A stretch of DNA of 64,000 nucleotides from Devosia sp. (GCF_028290625.1 NZ_JAQGJM010000001.1:186001-250000), one strand, 5' to 3'; counted from the stretch's first letter, positions 1 through 11,244 are shown. Notes: generated from the sequence alone by a model not told the origin. Program-made: numbers and translations.

Positions 1-1
1 T

Positions 2-3000
2 GCGCGCTTTGCATCTCAGTCGGGCGGCCGCGCCGAAGCCACCGCCCAAGGCCTGGCATTGGGCGGCCTGCTTGCCGCGGGCGGCTCGCTCGCCAAGGCC
101 AAGGTCGCCGAGGCCGTCTCCACCACGATTTCCGGCGGTAGCCTGATCGACGCAGGCAGTGTCGATCTTGCCGCCTCGGTGGCGCCAATTCTCAGCACCC
201 CCGGCGTGTCCGCTTCGGCCTCGGGGTCGTCTGGCGCCTTTGTGGGCCTCACCGCGACCGAAGCCGAAGCCACCAACAATTCCAGCGCCAATGTCCTCGC
301 GACCGGCAGCACCCTGCGCGCCTCTGGGCTCATTCGTGCGGCGACGCAGACCAACACCGCTCAGCTTGCCGACGCCTCAGGATTTGCCTTCGGCATCCTG
401 GCTGTCGGTGCCAATACCTCGCTGGCGCGCTCCGCCACCGTGTCCCAGGCGATCCTGCGCGACATGATCAGTGTCCAGGGCGGCGATGTGCGGATCGTGG
501 CCGAGGGCCAGGACCGCAACGAGGCCAATACTACGTCGGGTAGCGGCGGCTTGATCGCCGGTGCGGCGGCCAATGCCCGCACCATTTCGCTCAACATCAC
601 GCGCGCCCTCGCCGAAACCACGGCTTCCGCCGCGCAATACACCATCCAGGCCAGCGGCCAGCTCGAGCTTCGGGCCGACCACACCACAACTTTTGCGGGC
701 AAGGTCGATAGCGTCCAGGCTGCAGTGGTGGGCGCCAGCGGAGCGACCATTTCCCACACCGCAAACAGCACGGTCGAGGCCATCTTGGACGACCGTGCTC
801 GGGTTCGCTCGGCCAGCCTCGCCATCAAGGCGCTGAGCGCGGTCAAGAACTTCTTCCTCAACGAGTCGGCATTCAGCCTGCGTCCAGGCGCCGCTACGCC
901 AGTGGCCTACAACCCCGATACCGCCGCCTGGAATGTGGATTCTGGTTCCGGCGGCTTGGTCAATCTGCCCGCCGGCAGCAGCACCGTCACTGTGACCCAC
1001 GCCACCACTGCCGCGATTGGCGCCAATGGCGACATCCTGGTGGTCCCTGCCGGATCGAACCTCGGCAATGTGCAGATCGAAGCCTTCAACGAAACCATCG
1101 TGCACCAGAAGGCCAAGCTGGATTCCGGCGGTGCCATTGCGCTCGCCGACTCCGACGTCCGCGCCACAGTGGTCTCCAATGCCACGGCGGCGATCGGCGC
1201 TGGCACCAATGCCATCGTTTCGCTCGGCGACATCGCCATGGCCGCCTGGGGCAGCACCCATATCGACTTGCGCTCGGCCGCCACCACCTACGGTCTGGCC
1301 GGCGCTCCTTCGGGCACGGCCGACGCCACCTATACGGGCAACAACACCGTCAGCATCGGTACCGGCGCGACGCTGATGGCCGCCAAGGGTACTTTCCCGA
1401 CCACTGTTGGCGCCATTCCCACCAGCGGCACTATATCCCTCTCGGCCGGCACGGGCCTACTTGGCGAAGCCGCGCGGCTCAGCGTTCGCACCACGGTCGA
1501 TCTGTTCAACAAGACCGCGATCCCGATTTCGACGACGCCCGACGCGCGCAGCACCGTCGTGGTCAATTCCAACCTCACCGTCGCCGACTCGCAGAATCCC
1601 GCCAATCCAACGACGCTCAAGGGCGTGCTGGCGGCCGGCGACATCACCCTGCGCGCCGTGCGCGGCACCATCGATGCGTCGGCAGTTGGCACCGGCAAGG
1701 ACATTTATCGCGAAGCCCTCGCGGCCGCCGCCAGCGCCATCTCCAATGCCTTCGGCGGCGGCGATGTGACCTTCGACTATCACGGAGGCACCGTCAGCAC
1801 GACCGGCATGGGCACCGCCACCATCAATGGCCTCGTTGCCACCGGCATCGAGCGTTACCAGACGCTGGTTCTCAATTACCAGTCGAACTGCTCGATCTCG
1901 ACCCAGGCCTGCACTGTCTCCTCGGGCAATATCAACTACACCATCGGCGGACCGGATCCGGTGGGCACAGATATCCTCAAGCGCCTGAGCGAGCTGAAGG
2001 ATCTGCAGGCCCAGTACAAGGACGATCCGATCGCCGTCGGCGCCTACGGCAATGAAATCCGCTTCCTGCAGGACAAGCTCGTGGCGCTTGGCCTGGGCAG
2101 CTACAATACCAGCGGCGTGTTCGTGCCGGGCACCTTTGCCGGCCCGTCGCCGCGCGATGCCGCGCTGGCTCTCGCGCAGCAGAATACTACCGATATTGGC
2201 GGCTTGAAGACCCAGTTGAGTACCGCCACCCAGGCGGTCGTGATTGCCGACCTCGACGACTGGGGCACCAGCCTCAAGGGCACCATAACGGATCCGACCA
2301 ACGGGCTCGATGCGAACGCCCGAGCCACGCTGATGACGATCGCTGGCTTCTCCAAGCATTCGACCTTGATTGGGACCGGGCAGGGGTCGAGCGCTATCTA
2401 TAAAACGACCTATGATTCCGTTGGCGGCCTGATTACCGCAGCCACTGACGCAGCCAACCAGGTCGCGCTCAGGACTGCCGACAACACCCTGCAGCAGGCG
2501 ACGATCCAGCTGCAGGTCATCGAGATCCAGAGTGCCCAACTGGCCCGCCAGCAAGCTCTCATCGATGGTCGCCTGGGTGACGCAGCCACGGCGGGCACCA
2601 GGATTGGTGCCGCGCAGGGGATAATCGATCAGGCGCTGGGAACGATCTCCCTCAATAACACGGCCATCGACACCCAAGCGGCGCTGGCCAAGTCCAAGTC
2701 CACGGACGTTCTCAACGCCCTGAACAATCTCATTATTCTTGCATCGACGGGGGCAGGCGCCGACGCCCAGCGTCTCGACGATCTGAATGGTACCACCCAA
2801 AGCCCGGGAACCTTGGCCAAGGTCGGCCGCGGCTTGAACGGTTTCACGACGGCTGACGGATACATTGCCGGCGTGATTTCACTGCAAGGCAGCCTGAGCG
2901 GCGCCGCAACGACGGCAAATGCGGCAGTCACTGTCCTTACCGCCGACGCGTCCAGCACCGGCTCGGTTGCCAAGTTCATCACGCAGATCAACTCACTGAC

Positions 3001-6000
3001 ATCCGACCTTGCCAACAACACCCGTACCGCCGCGACCGCTGCCACCACAAGCGGCACGCCGATGGCCTATACGATCAATGTGGCCGATACGCTGGCACGC
3101 CTGGGCAATATCTCGGTCGTGACCGATCGCCTGGTCGGCTCCGCCACGGGCTCGCTGAGCGCACCGGGCGACGCCAAGATCGAGATCATCAACAATACCG
3201 CCAATACCCTGCGGGTCGGCAACCTGCTGATCCCCACCTATGACGCCGGCCGCCTTCGTCTCAACGGCGCGCTGGTGACCTCCAACAGTGAAATCAACGC
3301 GCTGCAGGGCGGCGCCTACTCCAATTTCAGCACCGTAACGACGGCCCTCGGCTCCAGTCGGCCCCTGGTCAGCATCACCTCGAACTACAATCCCGACTCG
3401 CTGCTCTCCTACAATCCGTCGAGCAGCGATTCCTCGCTCAGTACGCCCCGCATCGCGCCTGATATCATCCTCAAGCAGGGCTCGACGATCGACAACCTGG
3501 CCGGCGCGGTGAAGATCATCAGCGCCGCGGGCAATATCTATATCAACGGGACGGTCAATGCCGGCTCGGTGGAAGTGCTGGCCAAGAATGGCGATTTCGT
3601 TTCGAGCTATGTGAACGGCTTCAACCATATCGGCGGCGATCCCGCGAGCTTCAACTCCGCCACCCGCGCCGGCGAAGCCGGCAAGGGCATCACCGCCAAC
3701 GGCGCCATTACCATCGCGGCCCGCTTCATCAACATCAACAGCACCATCCAGAGCGGCATCGCCGACTGGACGCTCAACCTCAATGGCTCGCCGACGCTGA
3801 CGACCACCACGCCGTCGACGATCGGGCTCAGCCAGTCACAGATCGACACGGCGATACAGGGCTACAAGACCGCCATGGCGGCGGCCGCCAGCAATCCGGC
3901 CAACGTGCCGTCGTCGACGATCACGCTGACCAACAGCAATGGCCAGACGATCACGCTCAACATGGCGCCGGCCGGTATGTCGAGCACAGAGATCACGGCG
4001 CTGAACACGGCGATCAGGACTTACCTGTCCACCAACAGCACCAATAGTCCGGCCAACCCGCTGGCGTCACTGAGCGTTGGCGGCGTGACCAAGCTCATCA
4101 ATCTCAAGGATTTCCTGTCGGCCGAAATCTCCGGCCGGCTTGAGTTCACCATGGCAGAGGCCACGGCCTACAATACGGCTGCCCACGCGCAAGGCCTGTT
4201 CGGCGTCATCAGCCCGACCAGCAATATCGGCGTCGCCTATGACACAGTGAACAACCGCTATGTCGTCGATGGCACCAGCGTGCGTGGCGGCTTTATCCAG
4301 CTCTATGGCCAGATCATGAACACGGCGTCGAGCGGTGGCCAGCTCAACGTGCTGGACGGCTTCGGCACCATTAACATCACCAATACCAGCAACATTCCCG
4401 TCGTGTTGCAGACGCTGAGCGCCGGCGCCGACAGTTCGGGCAATGGCCGCGGCACGGCCGGCATCATCGACATCACCGATATTGTCGGCGTCAACACGAG
4501 CAATGCGGCCAATCCGGTCATCAGCGTCAAGCGCACCGTCTATAGCCGCGACTACGACCCGGCCAATGCCAGCGGCAACATTCGTGTCCTGACCCAGAAC
4601 GGCAGGCTCGATAATGAAACTGGCGATTTGCTGATCGCCAATCAAAACACGACCTTCACCGGCACGGACCGCACGGCGTCCTACGCGACGACGGCCAACC
4701 AGCGCTACGTCTGGAGCACGGGCGAGTATTTCGACCGCACCACCAATTTCAACGTCAAGCAGACCCAACTGTTCGGCTCATCGGCCCTCACCATCAGTTC
4801 GGCAACCGTCCTGCAGGACGTTCAGGGACGCACGCTCAATACCTACCGCCTGGCGGACGGTACTTACGTCACCACCGATAGGACCCAGACCGGCACCTTC
4901 AACGCTGCGCAGACCAACCAGGGCATCGTGCTGTCCAATTCGCCGACCAGCGCGAGCAATACGGACATTGCAAGCACCGAGTTGGCCACCTCGTCGCATG
5001 CCTATATGAATTCCCAGGACGGCCCGACCAAGACTGGGCAGCGCCGTGACTGCAACTGGTGGACCCTGTGCATCGCGTCCAACGTCACGCTCTATTACAC
5101 GATCAACCAGAAATACACGGTGGTCACCACCAACTCGCTCAAGGCCGATAATCCGATCGGCATCAACTTCATCGGCTCCAATACCGGGGCGATCAACGTC
5201 ACTTCGGCCAGCGATGTCGTGCTGACCGGCAACATCAACGCCAGCAATGGCACTGTGGCGATCACCAGCCAGGGTTCCAGCTCAATCGTGCAGGGGGACC
5301 TGGCGGCACAGATCACCGCCCGCAACGTGACCCTGACGGCCGGCGGCTCGGCTGGCGGCGTGACCTACTCCGTCAATCCAGCGGCACCGGTTCAGGCGGC
5401 TGTGGCGATCGATTTGCGCGGCGGCGTGCTCAACGCCAGCGCGGCCAATGGCAACGTCTCCATCAGCACGCGGGGCAATCTGGTCATCGGCCAGGTGACT
5501 TCAGCCGGCAACGTTCATGCCGGCAAGGGCAGCGTCAATCTGTTCGCCTCCGGCTCCATTTCGGCCGCCAACGCCTCCTCGCTGATCCAGGGTCCGCGCG
5601 TGTCGCTGACCGCTGTCAACGGCTCTATCGGCTCGACCGCCGCCAACGGCCAGCTTCACGTCAACACCGGCTACTCAACCACGGCGGGCGATCGCGTCTT
5701 CGGCGATCCGGCCACCGACCCGACCCTCAATACCAATCCCTATCTGGGTCTCAGCGCATCGGCTGCCGGCGATATCGGGATCACGTCCACCGCCTGGGCA
5801 AGCAATGTCGATGGTACGATGCTGCTCGATAAGGTCATTTCCACCGGCGGCAATATCCGTCTTACCTCGACCGGCCACATCCTCGACAACAATCCCGCCG
5901 AGTCGATCGACCAACGCACCTATAGCCAGCTGCTGGGCTACTGGAACTCGCTGGGCCTTGTCGACGCCACGGCGCAGAACGACCAAAAGCAGTTGGCCAA

Positions 6001-8947
6001 TATCGCTGCGTTCAAACGGGCCACAGAGCAGTCCTATAACCAGTATTGGCAGATCCGTTCTAGCCAGGCAGATGGCGGCACCAGCTACGACGCATCCTTC
6101 ACCTATCACGTGGCAGCGGGCACGGCACAAAACGCCGCGCTCACCCTGCAGTTTGGCAATGAACTGCGCGACGCGAACCCGACCTGGACCGACACGCAGA
6201 TCTCTGACGGGATCGCCCAGCGCATTGCCGACTACGAAACCGCGCAGACCAGCCTGTACCGCGATCTCAACAGCAAGGTCGGTGCTCTGACCGCCGCCTA
6301 CGATGTCAATTTCAAATATGTTGTTAGCACCACTGAGAAAGCCGCGCTGTCCGCGGGGTCAAGCTGGACCCAGCGCGAATTGGCGTTCTCGCTGTCGCCC
6401 GGCGCCCTCAAGGCCGTCACCGCCACCAATCCGGTGATCAAGGAAGCCAACGTCTCGGGCCGCTCGATCACCATCGAGGCCCAGACCGGCATCGGCGAAA
6501 CCGTCGGCGCCGGCACCGCCAATGTCGGCGTCAGCATCGCCGGTGGCATGGATCCGAGCCTACTCACCATGGACCAGCGCGTCGCCCTGGCTTCGGCGGA
6601 GCGGTCCGACCTGCTGCTGACCGTCCTCTACAACGGCGCCAGCGTCGCCATCCCCCTGGGCACCGATTACTCTGCGCTCACCCCCACACAACGCTCCGCG
6701 CTCGATGCCGCTGCCTCCAAGCAGATCGCCGCCACCGATATGACCATCACGGTGCTCAGCAAGCGGCCGCTGAACTTCAATGCCGTGGAAGCGCTCAACG
6801 TTACCGTCGCCGCGGTCCCCAATGGCACGCTGGACACCGGCACCGCCCACCTCGCCTCCCGCGCCGATGCCCCACTGGGCAACATCAATGTCCAGGGCGA
6901 GACGCGCATCAAGACCAGCGGCAATATCTTCAACGCCGCCAGCTCCCTCATCACCACCGGCAACCTCATCCTGGAGGCCTCGCAGGGCAGCATCGGCTCG
7001 TCGGGCCTGGCGCTCAATCTGGCAACCGGCACCTCGACTTTCACCGGCCGCGCCCAAGGCGGGGTCTATGTCAACTTCAACGGCAATGGCGTGATCGACA
7101 CCGTCTATTCGCCCGGCGCAGTGAGCCTCAGCGCCACCGGCGCGCTGACCAATGCCAACAATGATGGCCTGATCAACGTCCTCGGCAAGCAGATTGCGCT
7201 GAACGCCGGCACGACCATCGGTACGGCCGGTCGCGCCCTCAATGTCGGCAACAGCCTTGGCGGCGGCATCACCGCCAGCGCCGGTGGCCTGATCAACCTG
7301 TTTGGCCCCGCCACCAATCTCTTCGTGATCAAGAGCGCCATCAGCACTACTGGCGGCATTACCCTGACCGCCGCCAGCAATGGCACCATCGATGGCGCCG
7401 TCCGCGCTCCTGGCCGTGTCACACTCACCTCCGGCACGGGCCGGTTCGTCCTGTCCAGTGCGGCCGCCGTCCGCTCCATTGCCGACGACGTCAGCGTCGA
7501 CGGCAATAGCATCGTCATGCGCGATGGCGCCACGCTGGTGGCCGATGCCGGTCGTGTCCTGATCAACGTGACCGGCGACGCCCAACTGACGGGCGTGAGC
7601 AGCGGCTCCAGCCACGCTCAGGCGGTCGATATCCGCGCCGGCGGGCGGGTTTATGCCGGCAACGCCGCTGGCCGCGCCTATGACATCGCAGCCCTGAATG
7701 GCGGCGTCTCGATCATCGCGCTCGGCGTCGCCGACAAGACGCTGACCGCCACCGATACCGTGCTCAATATCGCCAACCCGCTCCGCATCCTGTCGAGCTC
7801 GCTGGCCCTCAATGCAAGCGGCGGGTCCATCCACGTGGACGCCCTGGCGGCCGCTACGGAACTTGCCGCCACGGTTACCGGCAGCCTTGTCGTCACCGCG
7901 GCCGGAACGCTGACTCTGAAGCCCGTCACCACCGCTGGTTTCCAGAACTACCTCGCACAGGGTGACATCACCTTCGGCCAGCTCACCGCGACCGGCCCGA
8001 CCGGCCACATCACGCTGGCGTCGATCAATGGCGCGCTGACGGGCACCAATATCACCGCCAGCGGCTCTACCGACCTGTCGGGCAACGGCGTCTCGTTCGG
8101 CACCATCCTGTCTGGTGTGAATTCCCGCATCGTCTCGACCCGTGATATCATCGGCACGGCACAGATCGCCGGCAATGCCATCGACGACCGGGCCGGCAGC
8201 GATACCTTCGCGGGTTCGATCCGGATTGGCACAATTCGGGCCAAGACGATGACATTCGATGCCACTGGCAGCTTGATCCTGCCGAACCTGGAAGTTGGCG
8301 AAACCATCTCTCTGGCTGGCGGCGAACTGCAGGTCGGCCTCACCCAAGTGCCATCAGGTCCCAACCCGCTGACCGTCAATCTCACAGGCGGCAAAGGCTC
8401 CGTTGGCAACTTCGCAAGCGTCAAGATCAACGCGCCGGCTGGTGTGATCATCCCGACATTGCGTTTCGTCGATGCCGACATCACCACCACGGCGAACAAC
8501 GTCACGATTCTCAGCGCCTATGTACCTGGTCAGTTGCGGCTGACCTCGCCGCTCCAGACCATCGTCGCCAACAACCGCACGCCGGGTCCGCAACAGGGCA
8601 ATAATATCCAGTTGTATCAACCCGGCTATGCCTTTGGTCTGGCGCTGCAGAACTACCACACCTCGACCAACGCCTTCGTGGTCAAGTATGACGCCAGCTC
8701 ACAGGCAACCGTCCTCGTGAACGGTCTCGCCTTCGACGGCATTAGCCTCGTGCGCGACTCGGTCCGGGCCATGTTCAATGGCGATCCCATCCAGCAAATG
8801 CTGTTTGCGATTTTCGGACCCAAGGACGAGAAGGACCACGATGTCGAGTTCGACGCGCTGCAGAATGTCGTGGTGATCGATGGCGTGACCTATCCCATCA
8901 GCCGCATTGGCGACGGCCCGGCAGTCCAGCTCAGCTTGCTCAACTGA
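2..8947 (+). CDS. Giant two-partner-secretion filamentous adhesin, C-terminal part (LktA/FHA type)
   Basis: The reading frame is open from the first bases of the window, so the true start, signal peptide and TPS secretion domain lie upstream; at least 2980 residues are present. The protein is rich in Gly, Ala, Ser, Thr and Asn with short repeats of the type G-x-I-x-L-x-A and N-G-x-V, typical of a right-handed beta-helix exoprotein. The beta pattern is broken twice by helical, Gln/Lys/Asp-rich stretches (about nt 1960-3060 and 5920-6420), a layout I associate with the leukotoxin LktA family of filamentous adhesins. Two close cysteine pairs occur (near nt 1890-1915 and 5049-5071). The gene for a TpsB transporter follows after 128 bp, supporting export to the cell surface by the TPS route. 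Likely role: adhesion or cell-cell contact. The family is confident; the exact subfamily is less so. Confidence 0.85.
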   Translation, partial: ARFASQSGGRAEATAQGLALGGLLAAGGSLAKAKVAEAVSTTISGGSLIDAGSVDLAASVAPILSTPGVSASASGSSGAFVGLTATEAEATNNSSANVLATGSTLRASGLIRAATQTNTAQLADASGFAFGILAVGANTSLARSATVSQAILRDMISVQGGDVRIVAEGQDRNEANTTSGSGGLIAGAAANARTISLNITRALAETTASAAQYTIQASGQLELRADHTTTFAGKVDSVQAAVVGASGATISHTANSTVEAILDDRARVRSASLAIKALSAVKNFFLNESAFSLRPGAATPVAYNPDTAAWNVDSGSGGLVNLPAGSSTVTVTHATTAAIGANGDILVVPAGSNLGNVQIEAFNETIVHQKAKLDSGGAIALADSDVRATVVSNATAAIGAGTNAIVSLGDIAMAAWGSTHIDLRSAATTYGLAGAPSGTADATYTGNNTVSIGTGATLMAAKGTFPTTVGAIPTSGTISLSAGTGLLGEAARLSVRTTVDLFNKTAIPISTTPDARSTVVVNSNLTVADSQNPANPTTLKGVLAAGDITLRAVRGTIDASAVGTGKDIYREALAAAASAISNAFGGGDVTFDYHGGTVSTTGMGTATINGLVATGIERYQTLVLNYQSNCSISTQACTVSSGNINYTIGGPDPVGTDILKRLSELKDLQAQYKDDPIAVGAYGNEIRFLQDKLVALGLGSYNTSGVFVPGTFAGPSPRDAALALAQQNTTDIGGLKTQLSTATQAVVIADLDDWGTSLKGTITDPTNGLDANARATLMTIAGFSKHSTLIGTGQGSSAIYKTTYDSVGGLITAATDAANQVALRTADNTLQQATIQLQVIEIQSAQLARQQALIDGRLGDAATAGTRIGAAQGIIDQALGTISLNNTAIDTQAALAKSKSTDVLNALNNLIILASTGAGADAQRLDDLNGTTQSPGTLAKVGRGLNGFTTADGYIAGVISLQGSLSGAATTANAAVTVLTADASSTGSVAKFITQINSLTSDLANNTRTAATAATTSGTPMAYTINVADTLARLGNISVVTDRLVGSATGSLSAPGDAKIEIINNTANTLRVGNLLIPTYDAGRLRLNGALVTSNSEINALQGGAYSNFSTVTTALGSSRPLVSITSNYNPDSLLSYNPSSSDSSLSTPRIAPDIILKQGSTIDNLAGAVKIISAAGNIYINGTVNAGSVEVLAKNGDFVSSYVNGFNHIGGDPASFNSATRAGEAGKGITANGAITIAARFININSTIQSGIADWTLNLNGSPTLTTTTPSTIGLSQSQIDTAIQGYKTAMAAAASNPANVPSSTITLTNSNGQTITLNMAPAGMSSTEITALNTAIRTYLSTNSTNSPANPLASLSVGGVTKLINLKDFLSAEISGRLEFTMAEATAYNTAAHAQGLFGVISPTSNIGVAYDTVNNRYVVDGTSVRGGFIQLYGQIMNTASSGGQLNVLDGFGTINITNTSNIPVVLQTLSAGADSSGNGRGTAGIIDITDIVGVNTSNAANPVISVKRTVYSRDYDPANASGNIRVLTQNGRLDNETGDLLIANQNTTFTGTDRTASYATTANQRYVWSTGEYFDRTTNFNVKQTQLFGSSALTISSATVLQDVQGRTLNTYRLADGTYVTTDRTQTGTFNAAQTNQGIVLSNSPTSASNTDIASTELATSSHAYMNSQDGPTKTGQRRDCNWWTLCIASNVTLYYTINQKYTVVTTNSLKADNPIGINFIGSNTGAINVTSASDVVLTGNINASNGTVAITSQGSSSIVQGDLAAQITARNVTLTAGGSAGGVTYSVNPAAPVQAAVAIDLRGGVLNASAANGNVSISTRGNLVIGQVTSAGNVHAGKGSVNLFASGSISAANASSLIQGPRVSLTAVNGSIGSTAANGQLHVNTGYSTTAGDRVFGDPATDPTLNTNPYLGLSASAAGDIGITSTAWASNVDGTMLLDKVISTGGNIRLTSTGHILDNNPAESIDQRTYSQLLGYWNSLGLVDATAQNDQKQLANIAAFKRATEQSYNQYWQIRSSQADGGTSYDASFTYHVAAGTAQNAALTLQFGNELRDANPTWTDTQISDGIAQRIADYETAQTSLYRDLNSKVGALTAAYDVNFKYVVSTTEKAALSAGSSWTQRELAFSLSPGALKAVTATNPVIKEANVSGRSITIEAQTGIGETVGAGTANVGVSIAGGMDPSLLTMDQRVALASAERSDLLLTVLYNGASVAIPLGTDYSALTPTQRSALDAAASKQIAATDMTITVLSKRPLNFNAVEALNVTVAAVPNGTLDTGTAHLASRADAPLGNINVQGETRIKTSGNIFNAASSLITTGNLILEASQGSIGSSGLALNLATGTSTFTGRAQGGVYVNFNGNGVIDTVYSPGAVSLSATGALTNANNDGLINVLGKQIALNAGTTIGTAGRALNVGNSLGGGITASAGGLINLFGPATNLFVIKSAISTTGGITLTAASNGTIDGAVRAPGRVTLTSGTGRFVLSSAAAVRSIADDVSVDGNSIVMRDGATLVADAGRVLINVTGDAQLTGVSSGSSHAQAVDIRAGGRVYAGNAAGRAYDIAALNGGVSIIALGVADKTLTATDTVLNIANPLRILSSSLALNASGGSIHVDALAAATELAATVTGSLVVTAAGTLTLKPVTTAGFQNYLAQGDITFGQLTATGPTGHITLASINGALTGTNITASGSTDLSGNGVSFGTILSGVNSRIVSTRDIIGTAQIAGNAIDDRAGSDTFAGSIRIGTIRAKTMTFDATGSLILPNLEVGETISLAGGELQVGLTQVPSGPNPLTVNLTGGKGSVGNFASVKINAPAGVIIPTLRFVDADITTTANNVTILSAYVPGQLRLTSPLQTIVANNRTPGPQQGNNIQLYQPGYAFGLALQNYHTSTNAFVVKYDASSQATVLVNGLAFDGISLVRDSVRAMFNGDPIQQMLFAIFGPKDEKDHDVEFDALQNVVVIDGVTYPISRIGDGPAVQLSLLN

Positions 8948-9075
8948 GGGTGTTTACGTAACAATAACGCCAACCCCATTGTGTCAGTGTTAAAGTTAGC
9001 AGTTTGTTAACCGAACACAGCAACAGGTAGCACAGCCAGTTCTGTTCTTGGCTGTACTGCGGGGCTTGCAAGACG

Positions 9076-10710
9076 ATGGTGACGTGGAGCCAACATTTCC
9101 GTCTGGCCGGTCTGATCATGCTTGTCGCGGCCTGTGCGGCGCCCGGCATTGCGATGGCACAGACCGATCCGGCTGCCGACGCCATCCGCCAGAATGAACA
9201 GCGGGCCCTAGATATCGACGCCGCCACGAGCCCGGCACCCCAGACTGACCCGATCCTGACCGTAACCACTCCGGCGGGCGACCTGCCGGCACCAGGCGGA
9301 CCCACGGTGCACCTCAAGAGTGTGGTTTTCGAGCCTGCCTCGGCGTTCCTGACCGCCGAGGAGCTCAACGCCATCGCGGCGCCTTATGTGGGTCGGCGTC
9401 TCGATTTCGCCGCGATCGCCAAGCTCGTGCGCGCCGTCAACGATCTCTATGCCGAGCGCGGCATCGTCACCGCCGGTGCCGTCCTGCCGCCGCAAACGCT
9501 GGCTTCCGGTGTGCTGAAAATCCAGCTCGTTGAAGGACGCCAGGGCGTCGTCAGCATCGTGGGCGACCGCAAGTCCAGCGATGCCTATATCTTCAATCGC
9601 ATCCAACTGACGCGCGGCGATGGCATCGTCGATGTCCCTGCGGCGGCCGACGACATCGCCTTCTTCAACAAAACCAACCGCGCGCAGATTCGGCTCCTGC
9701 TGCAGCCGGGTGCCGCTTTCGGCTTCACCGACCTCACCCTCGGTATCGTCGAGCCGCCGCCCCATACCCTGCAGTTTTTCCTCGACAACCACGGCGTCCG
9801 CTCCACCGGCGAAGTGCAGACTGGTCTTACCTATCAGGCCTATGGGCTCATGGGCATGGATGACACCCTGGTGGCGTCGCTCACGGCGTCGCTGGGCAGC
9901 ATCGCGGGCACGATCAGTTACGATATTCCCATCACCACCGCCGGCACGCGTATTTCGTTGGGCTATTCGCGGTCCCAGATTCGTGTCGTGGATGGGCCGA
10001 GCGAGCCCTTGGACATTAACGGCGGCTCCCAGGTCGCCTCCCTTACTGCCTCCCAGCCGGTTTTCGCCACCACGGATTGGTCGCTGATCGCGCTCGCCTC
10101 GACCTCATATGGCGACTCCATTTCGCGGGCCGGCGTGGTCTCGCTGGTGGAATCGACAACCACTAAAGCCAGTGCCGGACTGGCCCTCAGCTATACCGGC
10201 ACGACTGGCTCATTCTCCATCCAGCCGCAAATCGTCTTCGCTGCCGCCCAGGACAAGCTGGCCCAGTCGTGGCGCGACCTGACTATCGGCACGATCAGCG
10301 GTAGCGGTCGCCTCCAACTGGGTGACAGTTTTGCTTTCGTCGTACAGGGCGCCGGCCAGTATGCCGGACACCAGACCCTGCTTCCGGGCGATCTACTCTT
10401 CAAGATCGGCGGCCCCAACACCGTTCGGGGCTATCCCTCCGACGGCGTCGCCGGCGACAGCGGCTATTTCGTGCAAAGCGAACTGCATTGGAATGTCGCG
10501 CCAAGCGTCGACCTTTTTGCCCTTACCGATTTCGGGCAGGCTTTCTCGACTTTCCCGGCGCGCACGACGATGATGTCCATCGGTGCCGGCGTGTCCTATA
10601 CGGCCGAGCATTTCGGGGCTGAGCTGGCTGTCGCCGCACCCGTGCTTGACGCCGTCGCAGACCAGCAGAACGTCGCCCTATATGCGAAGATGACCGGCAC
10701 GTTTTACTAG
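9076..10710 (+). CDS. TpsB outer-membrane transporter (ShlB/FhaC/HecB family)
   Basis: This 544-residue protein is predicted to form the outer-membrane pore that exports the preceding giant adhesin. A signal peptide covers about residues 1-29, ending AMA-Q. A POTRA-like region (about residues 78-155) precedes a long C-terminal beta-barrel of alternating polar and hydrophobic strands. The family signature VRGY, on the barrel loop that folds into the pore, is at residues 450-453. The length matches FhaC/ShlB proteins (about 550). The ATG at 9076 is chosen because it gives a complete signal peptide; its ribosome binding site is weak. A small perfect hairpin (9032-9055, 7-bp arms) lies in the 128-bp gap after the adhesin gene, without a T-run, so the pair may still be cotranscribed. 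Confidence 0.93.
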   Translation: MVTWSQHFRLAGLIMLVAACAAPGIAMAQTDPAADAIRQNEQRALDIDAATSPAPQTDPILTVTTPAGDLPAPGGPTVHLKSVVFEPASAFLTAEELNAIAAPYVGRRLDFAAIAKLVRAVNDLYAERGIVTAGAVLPPQTLASGVLKIQLVEGRQGVVSIVGDRKSSDAYIFNRIQLTRGDGIVDVPAAADDIAFFNKTNRAQIRLLLQPGAAFGFTDLTLGIVEPPPHTLQFFLDNHGVRSTGEVQTGLTYQAYGLMGMDDTLVASLTASLGSIAGTISYDIPITTAGTRISLGYSRSQIRVVDGPSEPLDINGGSQVASLTASQPVFATTDWSLIALASTSYGDSISRAGVVSLVESTTTKASAGLALSYTGTTGSFSIQPQIVFAAAQDKLAQSWRDLTIGTISGSGRLQLGDSFAFVVQGAGQYAGHQTLLPGDLLFKIGGPNTVRGYPSDGVAGDSGYFVQSELHWNVAPSVDLFALTDFGQAFSTFPARTTMMSIGAGVSYTAEHFGAELAVAAPVLDAVADQQNVALYAKMTGTFY

Positions 10711-11244
10711 CCTCCGTTAGCTAGGCCTCCAGGCCAGTGCGGAGGCAGTGACCGCTGATACCTGGCTTGCCCGTGACGGTGCGGCTCCAGGGCCATCACT
10801 GCTTCAGTCCTTGAGTCAATCGCTACTTCGAGCTGTCGCACTAGTCCGATTGTTGCAAATTTACCCTTTGGTGGAGAGAAGCGTGGCATGGTGGCGGCTC
10901 TACTTGTATGCTTCAGCGATTGTCAGTAGAAAGCAACGCCGGTATTGTTGGGGGAAATAGATGCCGCCGGGCATCGATTCTGAAGGGTCTGAGGCGCTGC
11001 GAGTTGGCGACTGACATATTCAGGGTGCATGTTCTGGAAGTTCTCGTGATCCCTTGATGTGTGAACTGGAATGACTTCGTGCGTGGGAGCGCGCGAAACC
11101 GGCGAGATGACGGTGTTGAGCGGTAGTGGTCGTGGGTGGAAAAATGTGTTCATTGCCGCTATTGTTCTGATGAAGACGAGACGTGCCCGTCCGCAATTGT
11201 TGCGGTTATTCTGCGTGTTGATTTTGGATAGGCTTGGGGGCTAT
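10711..11244 (+). other. 534-bp intergenic region upstream of the type I secretion genes
   Basis: No convincing gene is seen. The composition is more AT-rich than neighbouring genes. A hairpin GATGCC-gccg-GGCATC lies at 10960-10975, and a perfect 15-bp palindrome (CCGCAA-ttg-TTGCGG) lies at 11191-11205, about 40 bp before the tolC-like start, and could be an operator. The reading frame of the next gene extends upstream to 11071 but lacks a signal peptide there, so this stretch is treated as leader and promoter. Confidence 0.5.

Noticed and set aside
10748-10960. Short 70-residue open frame between the TpsB and TolC-like genes
   Set aside because: No ribosome binding site, no recognisable domain and unusual composition; treated as non-coding leader.
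11071-11244. 58-residue N-terminal extension of the tolC-like gene
   Set aside because: The extension has no signal peptide in front of the true one at 11245 and no family similarity; a proper signal peptide begins at 11245.
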